A stretch of 64,000 nucleotides of DNA from BOG-931 sp963761525 (GTDB taxonomy: Bacteria; Pseudomonadota; Alphaproteobacteria; Rhizobiales; Xanthobacteraceae): assembly GCA_963761525.1 (NCBI GenBank), contig CAVXHG010000008.1, positions 558,001-622,000 on the forward strand, in the 5' to 3' direction. Positions 16,648-24,397 of this stretch are shown here, one piece after another; position 1 is the first letter of the stretch, and each line of letters opens with the position of its first letter. The translations under genes were made by a program, and so were the position numbers. The notes below the pieces were generated by a model. That model worked only from the letters and a program-made list of their open reading frames with translations, did no database searches and was not told where the DNA came from.

Positions 16648-18302
16648 TTGAATTCGCACTGCGGTGTTGTCTCCGCACGAGCCGGCTCGTCGCGGCCGGG
16701 GTGGCGGTCATTTGTTGCATCTGGGTTCTGCCGGTTTCAGCGCAGACACTATCCGGCTCGGTGAGCTCTGCCGACGAAGGTGCGATGGAAGGCGTGTTGG
16801 TCAGCGCGCAAAAGGTGGGCTCGCCAATTACCGTCACCGTCGTGAGCGATGAGCGGGGGCATTTTGATTTCCCGGAGGGAAGACTGACACCAGGGCACTA
16901 TGCGCTGCGCATCCGGGCGGTCGGCTACGATCTCGATGGTCCGCAAACCGTGGATCTTGGCAACACTTCCGCCGATCTCGCGATCAGACTGCGGCGCACC
17001 GCCGATCTTGCGGCGCAACTGACCAATACCGAGTGGTTCATGAGCATGCCGGGCACGGCCGAACAAAAGCGGCCGCTGATCGAATGCATGAGCTGCCATA
17101 CCTTCGAACGCATCGTGCGCTCGACCTACAGCGCCGAGACTTTCTTCCCGGTGCTTAAGCGCATGGCGGAATACGCCAACAACACGACGCAGGCGCGGAT
17201 TCAATCCCGCGTCGTCGAGCGCGAGGTGAATGACGATCTGGTGCGCAAGCTGGCCGCATACCTGGCGACCGTGAATCTCAGCAGCGGACCGACGTGGCCT
17301 TATGAGCTGCAAACGCTGCCGCGACCGAAAGGCCGCGCCACGCATGTTATCATCACGGAATACGCCCTGCCGCGTAAAACGATCGCGCCCCACGACGTGC
17401 GAACAGATGCGCAGGGCAATGTCTGGTATTCGAATTTTGTCGAGAATTATCTCGGCGAGCTCGATCCCAAGACCGGCGAAAACCGCGATTATCCTATTCC
17501 CGTACTCAAGCCCAATTCGCCGACCGGAACGCTCGATCTCGAAGCCGACGCTGACGGCAATCTGTGGCTTGCGATGATGTTTCAGACCGGGCTCGCCAAG
17601 TTCGACATGGCGACCAAGACTTTCCAGATGTTTCCGGTTCAGGCTGCGCTTAACAACGACGCTACGCAACAGTCGATGGTGATGCCGCGATCTTCAGGTG
17701 TCGACGGCAAGGTTTGGACCAATGACGTGGCGAAACAGTCGATCATGCGGCTCGATCTTGCGACCGGAAAGTATGAACTGATCGATCCGTTCAAGTTTTT
17801 GTCCGGGCATTTTCACGCGCCCTACGGCATGGCCGCTGACGTACAGAACAATCTCTATTTCATGGATTTTGGCGATGAGAATGTCGGCCGCATCGACGCC
17901 AAGACCGGCGAGGCGACCATCTATCCAACGCCGACGCCGAAATCACGCCCGCGGCGCACCATGCTCGACGACCGGGGCCGGCTTTGGTTCACGGAATTTG
18001 CCGCAAACAAGCTAGCGATGTTCGACATCAAGGCGGAGTCATTCAAGGAATGGAATGTGCCGACCGCACACACTTATCCGTACGATGTTTTTATCGACAA
18101 AAACGGCGAGTTATGGAGCGGCGGCATGGCCAGTGATCGGGTGCTGCGTTTCGATCCACTAACCGGGAACCCGGTGGAATACCTGCTGCCGCGCTCGACC
18201 AATATCCGCCGTGTGTTCGTGGATAATTCGACAACCCCGGTGACGTTCTGGGCTGGCAACAACCACGGTGCGGAAATTTTGCGGCTTGAGCCGCTTAACT
18301 AG
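16644..18302 (+). CDS. Periplasmic heme c / beta-propeller protein (Vgb-like fold) with CPR domain
   Basis: Exported protein of about 552 residues. After a signal peptide (VAAGVAVICCIWVLPVSAQ) come a carboxypeptidase-regulatory-like domain (about 30-110), a C-x2-C-H heme c motif (ECMSCHTFERIV, about 150) in a small cytochrome-like helical region, and a seven-bladed propeller resembling streptogramin/virginiamycin B lyase (repeats such as DVRTDAQGNVWYSNF and MLDDRGRLWFTEF). Antibiotic lyase activity is unlikely given the heme domain and the signal; a redox or binding role is better. Start is GTG 16644 overlapping the upstream TGA, or GTG 16626. Confidence 0.82.
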   Translation: MIEFALRCCLRTSRLVAAGVAVICCIWVLPVSAQTLSGSVSSADEGAMEGVLVSAQKVGSPITVTVVSDERGHFDFPEGRLTPGHYALRIRAVGYDLDGPQTVDLGNTSADLAIRLRRTADLAAQLTNTEWFMSMPGTAEQKRPLIECMSCHTFERIVRSTYSAETFFPVLKRMAEYANNTTQARIQSRVVEREVNDDLVRKLAAYLATVNLSSGPTWPYELQTLPRPKGRATHVIITEYALPRKTIAPHDVRTDAQGNVWYSNFVENYLGELDPKTGENRDYPIPVLKPNSPTGTLDLEADADGNLWLAMMFQTGLAKFDMATKTFQMFPVQAALNNDATQQSMVMPRSSGVDGKVWTNDVAKQSIMRLDLATGKYELIDPFKFLSGHFHAPYGMAADVQNNLYFMDFGDENVGRIDAKTGEATIYPTPTPKSRPRRTMLDDRGRLWFTEFAANKLAMFDIKAESFKEWNVPTAHTYPYDVFIDKNGELWSGGMASDRVLRFDPLTGNPVEYLLPRSTNIRRVFVDNSTTPVTFWAGNNHGAEILRLEPLN

Positions 18303-18466
18303 CACAATATTCTGCGCTGCCGTGCTCGCGCAAAATTTTCCGAAACTTGTGTCCAATATTAGACATTTCGCGTTTCGACTTCGACGTGCGTGCGACGCTT
18401 TGCGACAGGTCCGAATTGGCCTCTATCGCGTACCAGTAATCGCGCGGCCGGCAGGCGCACGATGGA

Positions 18467-19066
18467 GTGTTGGTAGTGGATCGAACTGCGGAAACGATCT
18501 TGCCCGTCCGGTGGTTGCGGCAGCTCGCTGCTTTCGCCGTGTTCGCGGCTGCGTTGACGCTCTGGACCGATAACGTCGATGCCAATCTCAAGGGCTTGAG
18601 CAGCTTTGTCAGGAGCCCGGTGCCGAGTTTTGTACTATCGCCTCCGGTTTCGCCTTACGTCGTCGTTGCTGCTCTCGATCATCCATCGCCCGGCACGCAA
18701 AGCGGTTCGCTCGGCGTTCTGTACAACCGGCCGGGATTGGTCGGCGGATTCGCCGCGGGTTTTCTCGGCGCTGGATTGCTTGGCGTATTCTTCGGACACG
18801 GCATGTTTAGTGGCCTCAACAGTACTGCCGCGTTTTTCGGTTTGATGTTTCAGCTTGCACTGGTGGTATTGCTGTGTCGCGTGATCTGGACGTGGTGGAG
18901 CGGCCGCAACCAGCACGCGTTCACTGGCCTATCGCCGCGACAGCTCGCCGATCCGTATCTGCGGACGCGTCACGAACTGCCACCGAGCGAGTTGATCTCG
19001 GCGAGCGGCGACGGACCTTCTATAGGAAACGATGCCGCTGAACCCGCTCGCCATGAACAAGGCTGA
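18467..19066 (+). CDS. Tim44-like membrane protein lacking the Tim44 domain
   Basis: A protein of about 199 residues (GTG start at 18467) whose central part, GLVGGFAAGFLGAGLLGVFF followed by LMFQLALVVLLCRVIWTWW, matches the glycine-rich double-helix segment that precedes the Tim44 domain in alphaproteobacterial Tim44-like proteins. The usual C-terminal Tim44 domain is absent: the protein ends about 65 residues after the second helix in a polar tail. It may be a short family branch or a truncated gene; no Tim44 domain follows in another frame that I could see. Function unknown. Confidence 0.6.
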   Translation: MLVVDRTAETILPVRWLRQLAAFAVFAAALTLWTDNVDANLKGLSSFVRSPVPSFVLSPPVSPYVVVAALDHPSPGTQSGSLGVLYNRPGLVGGFAAGFLGAGLLGVFFGHGMFSGLNSTAAFFGLMFQLALVVLLCRVIWTWWSGRNQHAFTGLSPRQLADPYLRTRHELPPSELISASGDGPSIGNDAAEPARHEQG

Positions 19067-19100
19067 GCGATCCGCTACCCGCAACGCGGGCTGAATCGGC

Positions 19101-19250
19101 TTATTGTGGTTCCGGACCGGCGTGGCAGGAGCCGGGCTGATGAATGCTGTGCTCCCAAGGGGTGGGAATATCGCATTTGGAGCAAGCGCCAAGCATCAGG
19201 CCAAATCCGAGCAGGATCAGCAGCCGCAACGGAATACTGCTCAGTCGCAT
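19101..19250 (-). CDS. Small lipoprotein
   Basis: A 49-residue protein with a lipoprotein signal: MRLSSIPLRLLILLGFGLML then G-A-C as the lipobox, and a short Cys/Pro/His-containing tail (KCDIPTPWEHSIHQPGSCH). The start chosen is ATG 19250; a longer frame to 19340 adds only a non-signal stretch. Small lipoproteins of this form, with two further cysteines, are common and uncharacterised in Bradyrhizobium-like genomes. It is convergent with the upstream Tim44-like gene. Confidence 0.7.
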   Translation of the reverse strand: MRLSSIPLRLLILLGFGLMLGACSKCDIPTPWEHSIHQPGSCHAGPEPQ

Positions 19251-19430
19251 TGCCGTAACCCCTCTCACGCTACCCCCATAATATCGCGCCTCCTCGCGGC
19301 GCGCGATCCTGCTATGCCGGTTTAAATACGGCGATACCAAGAGTATCGCGACCGGATTTCCACTATCTTACCGGCCTGCGACCGAAAACCTAGACGCTCA
19401 GTGAACAGTCGCTCTTTGGAGGAAAGTACC

Positions 19431-19832
19431 ATGGATATTCATGCCTGCGGCTCCAGGCCGTCGCGCCGGGGACCGGCGGACTCGTTTACCGGCACGGTTT
19501 GGCAGGATCCGATCATTGAAGCGCCCGCGCCGGCGCGAATACGCTCAGGTATGGTGCGCTTCGAACCCGGCGCACGCACCCATTGGCACACCCATCCGCT
19601 TGGCCAGACGCTCGCAGTGATTTCCGGTTTCGGCCGCGTTCAGGTGTGGGGCGACAAAGCTCGTGAAATTCGTCCCGGCGACGTGGTCTGGATTCCGCCC
19701 GGCGAAAAGCACTGGCACGGCGCAGGCCCGAATACCGTCATGGTCCATGTCGCCATGCAGGAGGCACTCGACGGCAAGCACGTCGAATGGATGGAGCCGG
19801 TGACCGACGAGCAATACAAGACCGCGGGATGA
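19431..19832 (+). CDS. Cupin enzyme similar to manganese-dependent hydroxynitrile lyases
   Basis: A single-domain cupin of 133 residues. It resembles the bacterial cupin hydroxynitrile lyase group (GtHNL type): GPADSFTGTV near the start, metal-binding HWHTHPLGQT with the second ligands in GDVVWIPPGEKHWHG, and the C-terminal WMEPVTDEQY. Similar cupins are also annotated as carboxymuconolactone decarboxylase-fused or quercetinase-like, so the reaction is uncertain. ATG 19431 is preceded by GGAGGAAAG. It is 14 bases upstream of a GST gene with which it probably forms an operon. Confidence 0.8.
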   Translation: MDIHACGSRPSRRGPADSFTGTVWQDPIIEAPAPARIRSGMVRFEPGARTHWHTHPLGQTLAVISGFGRVQVWGDKAREIRPGDVVWIPPGEKHWHGAGPNTVMVHVAMQEALDGKHVEWMEPVTDEQYKTAG

Positions 19833-19846
19833 GGTGAGGGCGGGCC

Positions 19847-20563
19847 ATGCGCTACGAGTTCTATTATTGGCCGAGCATTCAGGGTCGCGGCGAATTCGTC
19901 CGGCTCGCGCTTGAGGAGGCCGGCGCGGATTACATCGATATCGCGCGCCGGCCTGGCAAACGCGGCGTGCCGGCGATGATGAAAGTGCTCGAAGATAAGC
20001 GTGGCGCTCGGCCGCCTTACGCGCCGCCATTTCTCAAGGCTGGCAAACAGGTCATCGCGCAGACTGCGCTGATCCTGTTCTACCTTGGGCCACGGCTCAA
20101 TCTCGCGCCGCGTGACGAAGCGGGCCGACTTTGGGCGCACCAACTCCAGCTGACTATTGCCGATATGGTCACCCACATCCACGATACTCACCATCCGATT
20201 TCCGGCTGGCTTTACTACGAAGAGCAAAAGCCGGCGGCGAAGCGCCGGACGCAGGATTTCTGGCGTTATCGCGTGCCGAAATTCCTCGGCTATTTCGAGC
20301 GCGCGCTGAAGCACAACGGCGGCGTCTACATGGTCGGCCGGCGGCTCAGTTATGTCGATCTGTCGATATTCGAGATCGTGGAAGGGTTGCGCTATGCATT
20401 CCCGAAGCGGATGAAGCGATTCGAGAAGAAAGTTCCGGGCTTGATCGCGCTGCACGACAGGGTGGCGCAACGCCCGCGCATCAAGGCCTACCTCGCCTCG
20501 AAGCGGCGGATTCCGTTCAGCCAATGGGGCATCTATCGTTACTTCAAGGAGCTAGACGCGTGA
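19847..20563 (+). CDS. Glutathione S-transferase (sigma-like)
   Basis: A 238-residue glutathione transferase. The N-terminal thioredoxin-fold half starts YEFYYWPSIQGRGEFVRLALE with the Tyr of the glutathione site, and the helical C-terminal half contains GGVYMVGRRLSYVDLSIFEI, including the conserved N-capping box before Asp. The family conjugates or isomerises electrophiles with glutathione. Its stop overlaps the GTG start of the amidohydrolase, suggesting a shared catabolic or detoxifying operon with the cupin upstream. Confidence 0.9.
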   Translation: MRYEFYYWPSIQGRGEFVRLALEEAGADYIDIARRPGKRGVPAMMKVLEDKRGARPPYAPPFLKAGKQVIAQTALILFYLGPRLNLAPRDEAGRLWAHQLQLTIADMVTHIHDTHHPISGWLYYEEQKPAAKRRTQDFWRYRVPKFLGYFERALKHNGGVYMVGRRLSYVDLSIFEIVEGLRYAFPKRMKRFEKKVPGLIALHDRVAQRPRIKAYLASKRRIPFSQWGIYRYFKELDA

Positions 20564-21435
20564 CACGTCCGTTTTCGCCGAAAATCGATCGCAACTATCC
20601 GAAGCCGAAACTGAAGCTGCCTCCGGGCGCTTGCGATACCCACTTTCATTTCATCGGTCCGCAGAAGCAGTTTCCGCTAAAGCCCAACCACGTCTTCTCC
20701 CATCTCGAATTTGAAGACACGCCGATCGAGGATTGGCTGAAAATGCAGGAAGCGCTGGGACTTTCCCGCGGCTTGCATGTGCAGTCCATGATGTACGAAG
20801 GCGGCTACGAGATCGTGCTTCACGGGCAATGCCGGTTTCCCGACCGACTTCGCGCTGTCGTTATTCCGTGGCCGGGCATTACCGACGGAGAACTCGAAAT
20901 TCTTACCAAGGCCGGCGTGGTCGGCTATCGCATCACGCATCGTCTCGAGAAAAACATCGATCGTCGCATGGTCGCGCGAACACACGAGCACGGCTGGGCG
21001 ATGCATTACCTGGTCAAGCCGGAAACTCAGAAGGACTGGCTTGCGCCGATCCTCAATTCCCCCGGCAATTTCGTGCTCGAGCATATGGGCGGTGTCGATC
21101 CGGCCAAGGGGATCGATAGTGAGGGATTCAAGTTCGTGCTTAGCTGTCTCGATACCGGCCGTTGCTGGGTCAAGTTGTCACCGCGGATTTCAAATCAGGA
21201 TAATTTCCCGTTTTCGGACACCGATGCGCTGGTCCACGAACTCGTCAGGCGTGCGCCGACTCGCCTGTTGTGGGGCTCGGATTGGCCGCATCCGCAATAT
21301 TTCAAGCCAATGCCTAACGATACCGCGCTGCTCGACATGGTGCTGGATTGGGTGCCGGATGAGAAAGCGCGGCAGTTGATCTTCGTTGACAATCCCGCCG
21401 AGCTGTTCGGATTTCCTCCGCTTACTCGGGCTTGA
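20560..21435 (+). CDS. Amidohydrolase-2 family lactonase (LigI / sulfomuconolactone hydrolase-like)
   Basis: TIM-barrel hydrolase of 291 residues. GTG 20560 overlaps the GST stop, and translation begins MTRPFSPKIDRNYPKPKLKL; the upstream extension of the frame is GST shadow. It has the metal motif D-T-H-F-H (ACDTHFHFIG), a mid His (VLEHMGG) and the C-terminal Asp in LLWGSDWPHP. Nearest well-studied relatives open lactones from aromatic ring cleavage (2-pyrone-4,6-dicarboxylate, 4-sulfomuconolactone). Its end overlaps the converging Bug-protein gene by 14 bases. Confidence 0.88.
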   Translation: MTRPFSPKIDRNYPKPKLKLPPGACDTHFHFIGPQKQFPLKPNHVFSHLEFEDTPIEDWLKMQEALGLSRGLHVQSMMYEGGYEIVLHGQCRFPDRLRAVVIPWPGITDGELEILTKAGVVGYRITHRLEKNIDRRMVARTHEHGWAMHYLVKPETQKDWLAPILNSPGNFVLEHMGGVDPAKGIDSEGFKFVLSCLDTGRCWVKLSPRISNQDNFPFSDTDALVHELVRRAPTRLLWGSDWPHPQYFKPMPNDTALLDMVLDWVPDEKARQLIFVDNPAELFGFPPLTRA

Positions 21436-22414
21436 TGCCTGCTTCCTTGATGATCGGAGTCCACTTCGCCACGTCGGCGCGCTGTCGTGCGCCGAGGGCC
21501 TCGGGAGTCAGTTGATCGCGAGGAACGGGATCAAGGCCAAGATTGGTGATCCGGTTCTGTAGCTCGGGGGTCGCGAGTGCCTGGACGCACGCTGTGTTGA
21601 GCTTGCCGATAATCTCCTTCGGCGTGCCTTTGGGCGCAAACATGCAATACCAATTCGGCACTTCCGCACCGGATACTCCGGCTTCCGCGGAAGTCGGAAT
21701 GTCCGGCGCAAGCGCCAAGCGATGCTGGGCCAGGACGGCGTAGGCCCTGAGCTTTCCGTCGCGGACATACGGCAATGAATTGAGCGGCACGTCGATCATC
21801 AGGTCGACACGTCCGGCCACAAGATCCTGCAGCGCTGGTCCCAGCCCGCGATACGGAACGAACTGGTATCGCGTCCCTGTCTGTTTTTGGAATAGCAGGC
21901 CCGCAAGGTGGCCGACGCTGCCAACGCCCGATGTTCCTTGCAGCGCCTTGTCGGGATTGTCCTTGAGCCAGCCGATCAGACCCTTGAGGTCCTGGGCCGG
22001 AATATCGGCTCTCGAAACCATCATGTTGGGCAAAAAGACCAGAAGTCCGACCGGCTCGAAGTCCGCCACGACATCATAGTCGAGCTTGTAGATCACCGGG
22101 TTGATGACGTGCGTGCTGAAGCCGGGCGTAATGAGGAGGGTGTAGCCATCGCCCTCGGCCCGCGCGACGCGTCCCGCACCGGTCGATCCTGCCGCACCAC
22201 CCACATTCTCAATCACGACCGATTGTCCGAGTATGGGCTGTATTGAACCAGCGATCAGCCGGGCGAATATGTCGGCAGGGCCGCCCGCGGCGAATGGCAC
22301 GATCGCGGTAATCGTGCGCGACGGGTAAGTGTCTGCGCGCAGGATCGACGGCATGGCCGGGAGGGTCGCGCTCGCAGCGGCCAAACGTAAAAAGTGACGG
22401 CGTAGAAGTTTCAT
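21422..22414 (-). CDS. Bug/TctC-family periplasmic binding protein (orphan 1)
   Basis: Extracytoplasmic solute receptor of the tripartite tricarboxylate transporter family (330 residues). It has a signal peptide (MKLLRRHFLRLAAASATLPA), the typical opening YPSRTITAIVPFAAGGPADI and the ligand-pocket block VENVGGAAGSTGAGRVARAE. Bug proteins bind carboxylates, but no tctA/tctB membrane genes lie near, as is common for expanded Bug sets. It may serve capture or signalling, or work with a distant transporter. Confidence 0.92.
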   Translation of the reverse strand: MKLLRRHFLRLAAASATLPAMPSILRADTYPSRTITAIVPFAAGGPADIFARLIAGSIQPILGQSVVIENVGGAAGSTGAGRVARAEGDGYTLLITPGFSTHVINPVIYKLDYDVVADFEPVGLLVFLPNMMVSRADIPAQDLKGLIGWLKDNPDKALQGTSGVGSVGHLAGLLFQKQTGTRYQFVPYRGLGPALQDLVAGRVDLMIDVPLNSLPYVRDGKLRAYAVLAQHRLALAPDIPTSAEAGVSGAEVPNWYCMFAPKGTPKEIIGKLNTACVQALATPELQNRITNLGLDPVPRDQLTPEALGARQRADVAKWTPIIKEAGIKPE

Positions 22415-22474
22415 TGGCTTGCTCTCACGCCGGGCCGTTCCCTATTGTGCAGCCCGGAGTTGGGGGAGGCTAAC

Positions 22475-23446
22475 ATGGCACGCATTTTAATACTCGCCGG
22501 CTTGGCAATTTCGATTGCCTTACAACTCTCCGGCAGCGCGGCAGCGCAGCAGGTTTATCCGACGCGGTCCGTCCGGTTCATCCTGCCATTCAATCCAGCC
22601 AGTGCGAGCGATATTACGGCGCGGATGTTGGCCGACCGGCTGTCGGCCCGCTGGGGCAAGCCCGTCGTGGTCGAGAACAGGCCTGGCGGAGACGGCCTCG
22701 TTTCGCTCCAGGCGTTTAACACGGCAAACGACGATCACACGCTGTGGTTTGGGCCTGCCGGCACTTTCACCGTGCTGCCGTACGATCACGACACTTTGCC
22801 ATTCGATTTCCAGAACGGCCTTGTGCCGGTGACCAGCGTCTCCGACGTCGTGCTGGCAATCTCGGTTCCAACCTCGATGAATATCAATTCGATCGACCAA
22901 CTCATTGCGCTCGCGAAAGCACAGCCAGGAAAGCTCAATGCCGCTGCCGCTCAGGGCATTTCGGATTTCCTGCTGTTCGGCTGGATCAAGGATCGAAATC
23001 TGCAGATCGTCCGAGTGCCTTATCGCGACATCATGCAGGCGCCGAATGATCTCGCCGAAGAACGTATCCAGGTTCTCTGTACCTCGTTTGCGGTCGTGCA
23101 GCCGCTGATGAAGGCCGGGAAAATCAAGGTGCTAGCCATCACCAGCAAGCAGCGTGCGCCGATTGCTCCGGATGTCCCAACCGCAGCCGAAGCCGGGTAC
23201 CCGGATCTAACGTTCGAAAGCGTCGGCGGGATTTTTGGCCCGCGTGGGATTTCCGACGAGGTGCGCGAGAAGATCGCGGCTGATGTTCGGGATGTTTCCG
23301 CCGATCCTGTGGTTGCGCAGCGCATTGCCGATATTGGCACGATCATGGACATTCAGGGACCGAAGCAATTTTCGGCGAGTGTTCAGGCCCAACGGGACCG
23401 GCTCGCTGCCATCGCCAAAGTGCTCGGCATGACGGCGGCGCACTGA
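22475..23446 (+). CDS. Bug/TctC-family periplasmic binding protein (orphan 2)
   Basis: A 323-residue Bug-family receptor. ATG 22475 is preceded by GGGGGAGG, so the longer frame from 22445 is not used. Signal peptide ends near SGSAAAQQ; the domain starts VYPTRSVRFILPFNPASASD and has VENRPGGDGLVSL. The binding loop reads NPASASD rather than the usual PPGGP/AAGGP, so its ligand may differ from its paralogues. It is divergent from orphan 1, about 60 bases away, and lies 16 bases before purC on the same strand. No transporter genes are near. Confidence 0.88.
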   Translation: MARILILAGLAISIALQLSGSAAAQQVYPTRSVRFILPFNPASASDITARMLADRLSARWGKPVVVENRPGGDGLVSLQAFNTANDDHTLWFGPAGTFTVLPYDHDTLPFDFQNGLVPVTSVSDVVLAISVPTSMNINSIDQLIALAKAQPGKLNAAAAQGISDFLLFGWIKDRNLQIVRVPYRDIMQAPNDLAEERIQVLCTSFAVVQPLMKAGKIKVLAITSKQRAPIAPDVPTAAEAGYPDLTFESVGGIFGPRGISDEVREKIAADVRDVSADPVVAQRIADIGTIMDIQGPKQFSASVQAQRDRLAAIAKVLGMTAAH

Positions 23447-23461
23447 AGAAACCCATCTGAC

Positions 23462-24394
23462 ATGGATATTTTGAAAGAGACCAACTTCAGTTTTCTCGGG
23501 CCTAAAATCGCCGGCAAAGTGCGGGACATTTACGACCGTGGCGACAAGCTCATTTTGATCACGACCGACCGGCATTCGTCGTTCGACCGGATCATCGCCC
23601 ACATTCCATGGAAGGGGCAGGTGCTTAATCAGATCAGCGCGCGCTGGTTCGAATACACCAAAGACATCGTGCCGAACCACGTGCTGGCGACGCCTGATCC
23701 CAACGTGACCGTCGCCCGCAAGTGCAAGTTGGTTCCGATCGAAGCCGTGGTGCGCGGTTATCTTACCGGCGTTACCGATACCGCGATCTGGACGCGCTAC
23801 GGCAAAGGACAGCGTGACATCGGCGGAATCGCGCTTCCCGAGGGCATGAAAAAGAACCAGAAGTTGCCGCATCCGTTGTTCGATCCGACCACCAAGGAAG
23901 CGGTGCACGATCGCGTGCTTACGCCCGAACAAATGATCGCCGAAGGCTTTGTGACGCAAGACCTGTTCGATCGCATCAAGAAAACGGCGATGGCGCTATT
24001 TGCCCGCGGCCAGGATATTGCCGCGCGCCGTGGCCTGATCCTGGTCGATACCAAATACGAGTTTGGTACCGACGAAAACGGCGGCCTGGTGCTGATCGAC
24101 GAGATTCATACACCAAACTCGTCGCGTTATTGGCGGCTCGGCTCTTATGCGACACGCTTCAACGTCGGGGAGGAGCCGGAGTATTTTGACAAAGAGTTCC
24201 TGCGGCTGTGGTTCATCAAGAATTCCGCCCCCTATGCCGATGCGAAATTGCCCGACGCGCCGGAGGATCTCGTGCAGGAGCTGTCGCGCCGGTACATTCA
24301 GATGTACGAAGAGATCGCGGACGAAATGTTTCAATATGGCGCGACGCCGGTGCTGCCGCGCATCGAGCGCAATCTGAAAGCCTACGCTTTCTAG
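23462..24394 (+). CDS. purC: SAICAR synthetase PurC, long form
   Basis: Phosphoribosylaminoimidazole-succinocarboxamide synthase of purine synthesis: joins CAIR and aspartate using ATP. The 310-residue protein is the longer variety rather than the roughly 240-residue form. Visible blocks are KVRDIYDRGDKLILITTDRH at the start (ATP site), VPIEAVVRGYLTGV, GLILVDTKYEFG, and DEIHTPNSSRYW. It lies among accessory transport genes, so it is a housekeeping gene with a rearranged neighbourhood. It ends 4 bases from the converging CoA-transferase gene. Confidence 0.96.
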   Translation: MDILKETNFSFLGPKIAGKVRDIYDRGDKLILITTDRHSSFDRIIAHIPWKGQVLNQISARWFEYTKDIVPNHVLATPDPNVTVARKCKLVPIEAVVRGYLTGVTDTAIWTRYGKGQRDIGGIALPEGMKKNQKLPHPLFDPTTKEAVHDRVLTPEQMIAEGFVTQDLFDRIKKTAMALFARGQDIAARRGLILVDTKYEFGTDENGGLVLIDEIHTPNSSRYWRLGSYATRFNVGEEPEYFDKEFLRLWFIKNSAPYADAKLPDAPEDLVQELSRRYIQMYEEIADEMFQYGATPVLPRIERNLKAYAF

Positions 24395-24397
24395 GAC

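Noticed and set aside
16644..18302. Reading this gene as a virginiamycin B lyase (antibiotic resistance)
   Set aside because: Signal peptide, CPR domain and heme c motif make an exported redox or binding protein more plausible; the propeller fold alone does not show lyase activity.
20131..20559. Upstream part of the amidohydrolase ORF
   Set aside because: It lies in the GST gene in another frame; the domain starts just after GTG 20560.
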